DNA from: Rhodocollybia butyracea
Taxonomy: Eukaryota > Basidiomycota > Agaricomycetes > Agaricales > Omphalotaceae
Assembly (NCBI GenBank): GCA_015501585.1
Contig: JADNRY010000120.1
Span: forward strand, 121,851 to 185,850
Reading direction: 5' to 3'
Length of the DNA: 64,000 nt
The first letter of the stretch is position 1; each line of letters begins with the position of its first letter. Shown here one piece after another: positions 54,057 through 64,000 of this stretch. A program made the translations under genes and the position numbers. The notes under the pieces were generated by a model. It made no database searches, had not been told where the DNA came from, and saw only the letters and a list, made by a program, of their open reading frames with translations.

Positions 54057-56986
54057 TTAGGCTGCTGCCTGTGGAGGGGCCGAAAGTTCTGGTTGTAGCA
54101 ACTCCTTCTTCAACACTTCAGCCTCATTGTGGCGGCCCAGGTCCGAATATGTACTAGCAAGGTTGTTCATAGAAGTCAAAGTGTAAGGATGCTGTTCTCC
54201 AAGAACAATCCGGCGAAGTTGTAGCACCTCCTCCTCCAACACTGCAGCCTCATTGTAGCGGCCTAGGTCAGAATATGTAACAGCAAGATTGTTCATAGAA
54301 GTTAAAGTATCAGGGTGATGTCTGCCAAGCACATTTATGCAAAGTTGTAGCACCTCCTTCCCAAGCACTTCAGCCTCATTGTGGCGGCCTGTGTAAGAAT
54401 ATGTAAGGGCAAGGTTGTTCATAGAATTCAAAGTATGAGGATGGTGTTTGCCAAGGATAGTTATGCGATGCTGTATCACCTCTTTATCTAACATTTCCGC
54501 CTCATTGTGGCGACCCAGGTCTGAATATGTTCTCGCAAGGTTGTTCATTGAACTCAAAGTATTAGGGTGCTGTCCGCCAAGGAGAGACCTGCGGAGATGT
54601 AGCACCTCCTTCCCCAGCACTTCAGCCTCATTGTAGCGGCCCATGTCAGAATACGTAAGTTGTAGATGGGACATAGAGGTCAAAGTGCTGGCATGCTGGT
54701 CTCCAAGGACAGCTCTTTTGAGTTGTAGCACCTCCTGCCCCAACATTTCAGCCTCACTGTAGCGTCCCATCCAGAAATATAAGAGAACAAGGTCGTCATA
54801 GGTTTCAAAGTGTCAGGATGCTGGTCTCCAAACACAGTCTTGCTTAGTTGTAGCACTTTTCCCCCCAAAACTTCAGCTTCATTGTACCTACCCATGTGGA
54901 TGTAGGTTTCTGCCAAATTGGCCATGCCACGCAGAGTTGCAGGATGCTCTTCTCCAACAGTTCCATGACAATGCTTTACTACATTTTGTAACAACCTCTC
55001 TGCACCCTGCCATTCACCTTCTTGAGAAAAATATGGATGCTACTTTATGACAGATATAGACTGCAGGCAAACTGGCTTCTTGATCACATAGGTGATGTGC
55101 ATGTGGCAAAAGTTTGCGTTGAAATTGATACTCTTCATTTGATAATTCACCATATCCCGGGGTTGCATAGGATAACAAAAACATAGCCACATCTGCCAGG
55201 TTATGCCCAACTATGGTTTCCTGGGCACAGTGATGAACAATAGGATGAAAGGAGATTGAAAGCTCATCTATACTGTAAGATGCCAATGACAGCCTGGCAA
55301 GCTCATTAATGCTAGCTTTTATATCAGCCTCATTGGTAAACCTGGCCATAAAAGCCCTCAACCCATCTGTCATTGAGATGACTGCTTCTTCATCTTCACC
55401 AGGCAGCTTCCACACCTCTTCCAGCCTGACAGAGCCTCCATGATCAAAGAGTTTCGCAGGAATGGATAGATGGTGAAATAATGAACAGATTTGTAACAAA
55501 GCCTGTGCTGGTGGAGACAGAAAATCATAGGAAAGCCGAAATGCTGCCATGATGGTCAACTCATAGCTGGCCATGGTCTTCAATAGGTACCTAAGCAGTG
55601 CATCATGCTTTTGTTTGAAGACCTCCAGGTAATCTCTAAGCTGACACATGGGATGTTGAAAGACATATGTCCCAGCTGTTACAACTGCGAGCGCCTGACA
55701 CCCTAGAGCATTGACTATGTCCACATGAGTTTCATGTGAATCTTCCTCATGGGAAGATTTAAGAAGAAGCTCAATAGCTTCCTGCTCATTAAGGTCAGGC
55801 AATGTCGGAAATGGGTGATCTAGAGATGAAAGTGGAAGGATTTGCATGTCACGGCTTGTAATGAGAATGTTTCCATGATTGCAGCGGGGAATATATTTGT
55901 TTAGATCCACGCCATGGTCAGCATTGTCAAATATCAAGAGCCATCCCTCTGGCATACTTTCCAAGAACTGATGCACCTCCTTCACATCCTCAATAACATC
56001 AGCAGCATTTCCAAGAGCTTTGAAGTCAGCAGCAAGTGTTGACTCGGAAGATGCATCAACAACCCAACAGTGCGAGAACCTACCATTCAATAAGATCAAC
56101 TTCAAGTAACCTCAGATAAATATACCTACCTGGATGAATACTCATGGGCAAATTTACGTGAAAGTTGAGTTTTACCTGTACCACCTCTTGCAATAATTGG
56201 AATGATGCGTTGCTGATTTATGAATGCTTTCCGAACACGTTCAATGAATTCCCGCAAGGCCCTTCTATTAATTATTGATGGGGAGGTGAAGGCACAGCCC
56301 AGACTTGACGCAAAAGCAAAGATCCCACTATTGGCGCTCAAAATAAGGACATGAGCGTGTAAGGAATAAGGAATGTAGGATTCAAGATCAAGAGATGGGT
56401 TTGCATTTTCTAGAATGAGAAGTGTGTGAAGTGTGATCGATCATCGAATTCCATTCATCAATCCCTGTCTCGAGACCATCTTCCGAATTTGCATTCCATG
56501 TGATGAACAAAAAGCTGATGAACATTGATAAATTTTTTGGGTATAAGTTTCAACAGAACTCTTACTCTGACCATGTCCGAATTCTAGCCACTATTTCCTC
56601 CATTACATCTGGCTGTTCGCATGTAATAAATATAACTCGAGCCGAGAAAAGCCTTGAAAGCTTTTGAAGAATTTTCTCTCGACCGACAAAGTCTTTGCTG
56701 GGAGGAGGGCAACGAAGAACACTGTCGATATTCCGCTGTGGCTGAATGATGGAGGAGTTTGGGCTCTGGATAATCCAGTTATGAGTAACTTGGTCCCGTC
56801 CAACAACTGTAAAAGTAGACCGGTCTGCAACGAAACCTGATGCACCCTCTAATATAGCCGGCGAAGCAGCTTCCACAATGATTAAGAAGTGCAACCGTAT
56901 ATCAATAAACTGGCCTCTTACGTTGACTGAAATTGTGATGGTCACAACTCACAATACTCTTGTGCTATCAGTGCAGAAGTCTCCAT
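54057..56986 (-). pseudogene. NLR-type protein: NB-ARC/NTPase plus TPR repeats, with frameshifts
   Basis: Read from 56986: METSALIAQEY; then GASGFVADRSTFTVVGRDQV, the N-terminal motif of Agaricomycete NLRs; FVGREKILQKLSRLF; an NTPase-like part without P-loop (LILENANPSLDLESYIP near 56400-56440); and a second NTPase with P-loop IIARGGTGKTQLSRKFAHEY, Walker B WLLIFDNAD and ILITSRD (NB-ARC). The C-terminus has seven 42-residue TPR repeats of the MNNLAxTYSDLGRHNEAEVL type (54057-55000). An intron separates P-loop and Walker B exons. Frame breaks occur near 55029 (one extra A in an A5 run), near 54774, and upstream of LILENAN (near 56440). NLRs sense cell state and trigger incompatibility or cell death; this one is probably dead, unless the homopolymer indel is a sequencing error. 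Confidence 0.78.
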
Positions 56987-57289
56987 CGTCGCAAACTGCA
57001 GAATGGGTTCTGAATCGATGATGGTGGTAGTGGTAGAAATCGGAACAGCTGACACCTTTATCATCTTATTACCGGTGTCAAAAATACTACTTACCAGATT
57101 TAGGGGCAGCCAAACTCTGAAGTCGCTTGTTCATATCTCGAGACGTTTTCTTGGTGGGGGTGTGGAGCTTGGTGCCAGATGTGGAGTGCTTGTGGGCTAG
57201 GTAGATTAGCAGTTAGGATGGTAAGCGGTACTAGGATGCGAGTCGGTGTTGGGACGCCGGGAGGGGTTCCTTGAACAGTTGAACTCATT

Positions 57290-59720
57290 TTTCGAAAAAC
57301 AGAAGAAAGCAATAAAAAGAAAGGATAGTACATATTACATTCTATAAGCAAGGCTACAGTAAATAGATACACATCAAAAGTACAGATACAGGCTCTACAT
57401 ACACAACTACTTACACACATTACTAGAAATACACATTTGAAATGATTCGCTAAATGAACTCAGGACTTGTCAATCGTGGCAGTTAAGTATCTTCATCCAC
57501 AGCTGGCTCATCGATGAGAAACTCTGTAAGTCAACAGTAACAGCATCACCCATAGGGATTGTGCCCCCCATCCCCATTCACCCCACACTCTGTATCCATA
57601 CAAGCCCACGACTCCTTCGACGGCATTTTCCTTATTACCAAAGGCATAGTAACATCAATAAGTAGGTACATAACTCGACTTCTCAGAGGATCGCCACTCA
57701 TTAGGGTTAACAAACTTCTCTAAATCTTCCGATACCAAGTATTTGTGTTTGAACTCCATCTTGCGTACGACGTTGCGTGCTTCCCTTGCTCTTAGAGCAT
57801 CACGGGTGCGTTGTTCATTTCAGAAGCGTTGGTTAGCGAGGATTTGGTGTTGATGGTGTTTGTTGGCTCATTGGATTGGGGAAGCGACTGTGGGTGGAGG
57901 ATCGGAAGCAGTGTTGGGGTTGTTGGGTTGAGGGGCATTGAGGAGGGACGGAGGGACGGTAGACATTGGAATCTGTGAATGACGGCGATTTCGAGGGGGG
58001 AGGGAGGGATATGATGGGGTGGTGGTAGGAAGTGCGTGAGATGTTGGGTTGGCCACTATAAAATAGAGATTTTTGGTCAATGTCAATGATAATGGAGAAG
58101 CGATTGATTAAGTACTCACCTGCGTGATAGGGGATATCAGTGACCCCGAACGAGATCAAATTACTATAGGAGATGCAGCGCTGCTACCATCGCGGAATGA
58201 ACAAGCACTGGAACGTTTAAAGTTGTTGTTCTCTTGGAAATCTTCCGAGGCCCTCTTTCTCTTCTTACCAGCAACTTCGGGGGATTTTGGGCGTATGATT
58301 GCTGCTGGGGGGTTCCAGCCGATGTAGTATCAAGCCACTGCGGGGTGGATGCGGAGATCCCGTTGGAGGCTGAGTAAGTTGAACGGGAGAATATTGAGCG
58401 GGAGAGAGGAATTTGAATGGGGTGTGTCCAACCAGGCGTAGATCTAGTGCTGTGTGATTCGGGGCTGGTGAGGTTAGGGGAACCACAGGATATGGATGTG
58501 AACATGGATAGGTGCGCCTCCGTGAATCTCCATTGGAGAGGTTAAATCTCGCATGGATCTGCTACGATCCCGACTAGCTGTATAAGGTGAAGGCGTGTAT
58601 GCCGAGGCGATGAAATGCACGCAATAAAACTGGCGGATATAGAACATGTCATCTTGGATTTTCTATGCATGAGCGAAGGAGTCGCCGTAAGTATCTGGGA
58701 TGACAAAGACAAGGGAGTAGAAGACCCTCGCCTGGTCGAAAAACCTTGGGTTGAGACTGAAGATGGCGATGTTCGTTGAGAAGAGAGAGAAGAGCGAGAG
58801 GGGGGACGATATGGAGGGAGGCCCAGGAACAAGGGGATGTGTCCAACCGAGGATGAATTGGTATCGATGAAGAGGGGAAAGGTGCCTGTGATGTTAGTGT
58901 GCTCGTGTTCCCAATGGCACCAGAGGCACGAGGCTCCGTGGTATCGATGCCACGTCGCCTTCTTTCTTGGCCGGGCATTATGCGAAAGAGAACTAGCTTG
59001 TGAGTCTCGGGGCTGCAGGGATGGTGACGATACTGGCGGGGATATGAATGAAACGAGGATGAGGTCGAGGGCGTAAACCAAGAGGGCGTCAATGGGGTTG
59101 TTGATGCATTCGGAGGAATGTCGATTGCGCAAAATCCCGATGTCTGTTGCTGCGGCACGGATATCAATACAGGGATGCAGGAAACGATGAGGGCACTGGC
59201 GTGTAGATGCTTGACAACTGTGGTGAGAATTGTTGTGCTGAGGGATGTGCTTGGCGACACCACATTCCCTGTCCAGAGGGATAGGGACTGACACAATTCA
59301 GCAGGAAGAATGGCTTCGGAATTTGGTGAAGTGTATGAGAAGACGGCGAGTGAAATTCCCCAGGTTGGTTAATCTGAGCCCTAGCAGATCCTCTTAACGC
59401 CATTCTCAATAGATTTTCACCCCGGTGGTAGTTGGGATCACTGAGTGTGTTGTCATTTGTCGCGTCAGGATGGAAAAGAGGGATTGGTAGCAGCTTGCGT
59501 TCTACTAGAATGCATGTTAGTATTTCAGAGCTATGAGCGCAAGTACTTGCCTTGAACTTCATCCTATTCCGTTGATCATCCAGCCAATCCTCGGACGCCT
59601 TATTTTGCCATGAAAGCCTTGGAGAGAAAGAACAAGCGCGCGCTTACCCAGCGGCCCGGGTTGACTGCCGCATCATCCGGCCTCCATCGAGCTCCATCGC
59701 TCTTGCATCGATAAATCTGC
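57290..59720 (-). pseudogene. Ser/Pro-rich repeat-gene family, copy F
   Basis: It starts with ATGAAGTTCAAG and a perfect GC-AG first intron (GCAAGT...TACTAACAT...GTAG, 59562-59510). Then LLRMALRGSARAQINQPGEF, a Ser/Pro-rich part, SPMEIHG, the KRKR-type basic cluster near 58240-58265 and the shared 3' flank (57290-57520). Several frames are used, and compared with E the N-terminal part has small deletions. Copy F precedes hydrophobin copy 2 as copy E precedes copy 1. Confidence 0.6.
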
Positions 59721-59814
59721 TATAGATGATAAAAAATCGCGATTAAATTTCAATTCTGATGACTCACCCGCACAGCGTAGATAGGGAAAGCTGGTGAGAA
59801 TTACTATATCTAGT

Positions 59815-60975
59815 CTATACTGCTGCCATCGTTTGGTTTTAAAAAAATCGGGAATGAAAAAGGAAATGTGCTAGAAAGTGTGCAGTGATCTTTATCTTAT
59901 CAACACATTAGACTTGAGTACTGTAATGGCTTGGGATTTGAGTGATGCCAAGCGATGTCAAGTCTTAATAGACTGGTTCCTTTCCAAGACTGGGGCGTTA
60001 TTCCCGAGGCCGGGTTCCTAATCCAAGATTACCGAAACTAGATGGACTAGTGTCCAAAGTGTGGATGTTTGTCCTGAGTCGTAGGCTCGACACCATATCT
60101 GGCTTGTGTGTCCGGACCAATATCAACAGTCCATGTCAGATTCAGTAACAAAATATATCCTTCGACGGCAAGACCAAAAAAACAGTGACAGGCTACTAGT
60201 ACTACAGCCTACGCAAGACATGCACTAATGATGTTATTCAAACAGAATGATATAAATGTTTCTCGAAGATGACAGAAAGTATTCCCTCGAAACAACCAAC
60301 AGTCGTTGTTTGCAAGCGCTATTCTTCTCACCTCTACTTATCATGCAGTTGAAACTCGCTTTTGTCGCCGCCAGCCTCACTACTCTCGCAGGTGCCACTG
60401 ACTTCCCGCCGCCCAGCGACTGCCCCGTCGGCCCTATTCAGTGCTGCGCCACCGTCGAAGATGTTGCCCAAGCCGCCTCTAGCTCCACAACCCTTGAGGT
60501 CTTTCAATCATAGGCGTCGACATCAGCAGTTTGTACGGGCTCATAGGTCTTACTTGTTACCCCATTGGCCCTTACTCTGGTAGCTGGTAAGCCTGTTTTC
60601 CAGTTGTATCTTCTTTGAAGCTTGGTACTAAGAGTCATTGCTTCTGTAGCGATTCTCAAGCTCTGTGCTGCACAGGCCCCTCAACTATTGGTAACAGTAT
60701 AGCAAATCTTTTTATGACTCCATTACTGACTTACACTCTACAGAGGGTCTCATCTCCATCGGCTGTACTCCCGTCACTCTCGGAATCTGAGTGTAATGGC
60801 GTGGCTCCACAAGAACTGAACGGAGTGAATTGAGTTTCTGGGAACATATCCCTTGTTCTGGCCCCTCATAGAGCCATTTTCTTGCCCCTGTGGTTTGATC
60901 TGAAAAAATGGGAGAGATAGTGTAGGACCTGGGTGTTGTCACTGATGGCGACAGGATGCGAAAGAGTGTAAAGAC
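59815..60975 (+). repeat. Duplicated hydrophobin block, copy 2
   Basis: Partner of 51650-52870, in the same order and orientation. Confidence 0.75.
60343..60790 (+). pseudogene. Class I hydrophobin, inactivated by a frameshift
   Basis: It starts MQLKLAFVAASLTTLAGATD (signal peptide), then DCPVGPIQCCATVEDVAQAA. Near 60497-60505 one base is missing relative to the copy at 52231 (CTCCTTTCAATCATTGG versus GGTCTTTCAATCATAGG), so the frame ends at QS-stop. Beyond it the other frame continues LSIIGVDISSLYGLIGLTCY with two introns (GTAAGC...TGTAG and GTAACA...CTACAG) and the LCCTGP and GCTPVTLGI cysteine motifs. All eight cysteine codons survive. The two copies were thus broken by different mutations. 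Confidence 0.8.
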
Positions 60976-61233
60976 TATAGTGATTATAATTAAACAATAT
61001 TGAATACACATCAAAGTACGATAGAGGATACAAACTTGTACATTAGAAATACTTACACATTGAAGTGTATCTACCACTAAGCACTACTCAATGAACTCAC
61101 AAGAAGGAAGGAGAGTCATGAAGGAGTCCACTGCCACTGTCCAGCCGAGAATGACTTGATGGCAAGGGGAAAGGTGATGTTGGTGTGTTGGTGGCGTCCC
61201 CGAGGTACGGGACCTACTGGCGCCACATAACTT

Positions 61234-61610
61234 CATCAGGAAAAGTGTTTTTTTCCTAGGGGACCAAGGGTGGCCTAAGGAAAACTAGGTGACCTATGAA
61301 CCCATGGCATCCTAGGATTTGGTACTTGTCTTAAGGGACTCACAGTTTCCCAGGATTCCCTAGGAAGTCCTATGAAGACCAGGGCAAAACTGGGTTTTCC
61401 TTAGTTTTCCCTGGTTTCCCAAAGTTGTCCTGGAATTGTCCTGAGGTATCCTAGGATATCCTAGGATATTCTAGAAATCCTGAGAAGTCCTGGGAAGCTG
61501 TGAGTCCCTTAAGACAAGTGCCAAATCCTAGGATGACATAGGATTCATAGGTCACCTAGTTTTCCTTAGGCCACCCTTGGTCCCCTAGGAAAAAAACACT
61601 TTTCCTGATG
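61234..61610. mobile_element. Long palindromic MITE-like element, 377 bp
   Basis: The outer ~125 bp on each side are an almost perfect inverted repeat beginning CATCAGGAAAAGTG and continuing TTTTCCTAGGGGACCAAGGG. The centre is rich in CCTAGG and TCCTGG variants. No clear target duplication was found; AT follows the CAGGAAAAGTG end on both sides. Confidence 0.75.
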
Positions 61611-61914
61611 TTTATGGTTGCTTAAAGTACTCTTTCTTAGTCAAGCATTGCCTCAGGCACTGCTACAGAGGGAGAATTAGTGTATAAGTCTTGGGGCTGC
61701 AGAAATGATGATACTTATGGAACATTTTTGACTTGACCTTAATCCTAAGCTCTACTACTGAGAGGATGAACACATTTGTCATTTGCAATATTTATCTCGA
61801 GTGAACATTTGACTTCAATACCTGTCTCAACAATAGGCTCTGTGCAAGCCTAAGCAATATACCTAGAGTTCAAGCTAGAGTTAGATGACATTTGATTTTG
61901 CGAAAAATTTGTCC

Positions 61915-62530
61915 GCCTAATCCACTACTTCCTTGGGACTCTCAAACTTCTGTATTCCGAAGTCAGCCATTTCCGCATTCAAAATATCATATGCAGCCCT
62001 AGTTGAACTTGAGCCAATCTGGTCCCAAGAAGTAGGGTATACCACTCTGTGCCTTAGATTGACAGAAGTTGTCAACTGGAAAAGTCGCAACAAGAAGCTA
62101 AAGGGGCTTACCGCCGTTTCGAATCACGACTTTCGGAGACTGGTTGGACAGAGCTCGACCTTTCAAGATATGTGTCTCGATTGATTTTCCGTATCTTTTC
62201 ACGGATCCATCCATGACATATTCAAATCTGCGTCGCCCTAGTCATTCAATGTTCCCAAACAGTTAGTAGAAGGCCGTACTTGAAATTCGGATTGGATGTT
62301 GAATAAGCTTTGTGACGAGGACTGTTGGCTTCAGCTCCATCGCCAAACTTGAATTCAATCTTGTATGTTCCCTTGACAAAGTAGCTCTGAAGTTTTTGGT
62401 CATATGAAAAGTGGTCCAGTAAGACGAGTGTCACCCACTTTTAGCATATCAGTTGTGGGGTTGGGATTAGGATCATGTAACATCCATTGCTCATTTCTCT
62501 TGAAGTACTAAAAATCCAAATATTATTGGT
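61915..62530 (-). pseudogene. Unresolved gene remnant
   Basis: Minus-strand pieces read like protein: YFKRNEQWMLHDPNPNPTTD and MLKVGDTRLTGPLF (62530-62410); KGTYKIEFKFGDGAEANSPR...NFKYGLLLTVWEH (62246-62370, another frame); RRFEYVMDGSVKRYGKSIET (near 62160-62225), ending at a GTAAGC donor; and an end reading YDILNAEMADFGIQKFESPK (61925-61990). No single splice model joins all pieces, and I do not recognise the family. Confidence 0.35.
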
Positions 62531-64000
62531 CAAATGTATGAATATTGGAAACAAGTTCACCAACATATTTGACATGGGACTACAAGAGACGTATCAATAA
62601 TAGCATGGAGTGCCACCAACCCCAGGATGAGTTTGAACTAGGAGCCAAGCTAGTAAGAGCAGCACTAAATTCAACTGGCCTTTCTACGCTCTCATATTTA
62701 TCGGTTTCTTTCAACTTTAAACACATAGTACATGCATGTAATCATTATAAAAATCGGTTTCCGCACAAATCTGTCCCAAAATGCGCCCAAACTGGACTTT
62801 TCTCTCCACAGGCTTAACGCGCCTTGAAGTCAACAAGAAAATTTCTTTCTACGCTGAAAGGGTCCCTTGGGTGCTCTTATTGAGATTCTGGGAAAGCTAC
62901 TGGTCGTTGAATGTGTCTCGAGTCCAATGAAGGGATTCTGTGATTCATTACATTGTGTACGTCAGCTGCTCACTTGCCTACAGCTTTCTTTTGATTTTTA
63001 TATCAGGTATCTCCTTTAGACTCACAACTGGTACAGATCATGCAAGTATTTTGTTGAAAATCCCCGGAAAGAGAACCTCGTCAACATCCATAGTTCTTCA
63101 TGCTCAAAATTCACTGAAAGTCTGGATTTTTTTTCACTTTTACTCATCACAATAATGTATCGAGTTATTGACAGCATTTTTATGGTTTTCTGACGTCGAA
63201 CAATGCTTGAATTTGTCTTTCGCTACTTTTCAAGTCTCTTGATTCACTGGTGGGCACATCGGGCTGCTCGGATGTAGTAAGCTAAGCCGGCGCTTAATTC
63301 ATCAGACCAAAAGGGCCGAGTAAACTGACAGACTCTATACACATCGTAAGATCGTGTTATATGTGTGTTTATAAGAGACTACGTGAATATGCCATCCAAC
63401 TCAGATCAGCAAAACATGGGTGAGCTGGCGCCGTTGTCAGGCACTATACAGCCGTTTCCAGCGGCCCCCAGCGCTGTACAGTGCCGGAAAGCGGCCTCCC
63501 GTGCACCCACTGTGCTGATCGGCAGCCGAGCTTCAGTCATACTAGCTTAACATTTCATATGCACCAATTTCAAATGAATGACACTTATTAGTCCTTATAT
63601 TGCATGTTTTGTTCCATCATCAATCTACTCACATGCTACATATATGATTCAACTTCACACTTCATATACACCAACCTCATCTCGACATGGTCGTTAGAAG
63701 ATCATCACGACTCCACTGTATGCTATTGTTTCAAAGCTACATACAGAGGAACAGACAGTGAGCCTGACAGCAGGGATGTTCCGCATAGTTGGCACCGGGT
63801 GCAGTTGTCTAGATTGCCTTTTACTCTAATTATTGTACTTTACAACTTGTGGTGCATCCGTGGATGTGAACTACGTCACAACTGACCACTCGCTGGAGTC
63901 GACGCGTGACGCAACCTTCCAAGAGCATGTAAGCGTGTTTGTGGCATGTACAAATATGAAAAGTATAATAAAACAACCTCCCCCTCTTTGTTCCTTCCCT
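62531..64000. other. Right end, no gene recognised
   Basis: Short open frames without motifs. Near 63440-63500, GCACTATACAGCCGTTTCC and GCGCTGTACAGTGCCGGAAAG are diverged local repeats. Confidence 0.4.

Overview
The window comes from a filamentous basidiomycete, most likely an Agaricomycete. The evidence is the short introns (about 45-60 nt), class I hydrophobin genes, a long TPR-CHAT protein, F-box genes with N-terminal coiled coils, an NB-ARC/TPR NLR, and Copia, Harbinger-like and CACTA-like transposons. No species is claimed. Multi-exon models were assembled by hand from GT-AG (or GC-AG) sites and reading-frame continuity.

Layout. 1-1.8 kb: an F-box gene running off the left edge and a decayed tandem copy (both minus). 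2.6-4.9 kb: an intact 12-exon MATE transporter. 5.4 kb: a solo LTR with target-site duplication (TSD). 6.4-10.3 kb: a TPR-CHAT gene. 10.7-11.8 kb: a four-exon minus gene with nuclease-like features. 12.7-23.3 kb: three copies (A-C) of an unrecognised Ser/Pro-rich repeat-gene family, a second solo LTR, a small secreted protein gene, and a secreted protein gene with a duplicated module.

23.6-39.3 kb: a multi-span membrane protein gene split by a 14.6-kb CACTA-like element. The element (23983-38618) has inverted ends, subterminal AATCATT-type repeats and a 4-bp TSD. Nested in it are a young intact Copia retrotransposon, a decayed Harbinger-like pair (Myb-like ORF plus DDE transposase), a MITE inside that transposase, and a stray exon resembling a RhoGEF-type sequence.

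39.3-50.3 kb: a duplicated block carrying family copies D and E, a fragment of the MATE 3' end, a second copy of the MITE, a gene combining an N-terminal membrane segment, a kinase-like region and C2H2 zinc fingers, and an 824-bp palindrome-rich DNA element with a 10-bp TSD. 51.6-61.1 kb: two duplicated hydrophobin pseudogenes flank a damaged NLR and family copy F. Two further MITEs lie here. 61.9-62.6 kb holds a poorly resolved gene remnant; the rest to 64 kb shows nothing recognisable.

The region is accessory and repeat-rich. Conserved-looking genes (MATE, CHAT, nuclease-like, zinc finger, secreted proteins) are islands between duplicated, decaying families and nested transposons. The two most interesting themes are the Ser/Pro-rich family (six main copies, all on the minus strand, with a conserved GC-AG first intron) and immunity-type genes (TPR-CHAT, NLR, kinase-like zinc-finger gene) in an actively rearranging locus.
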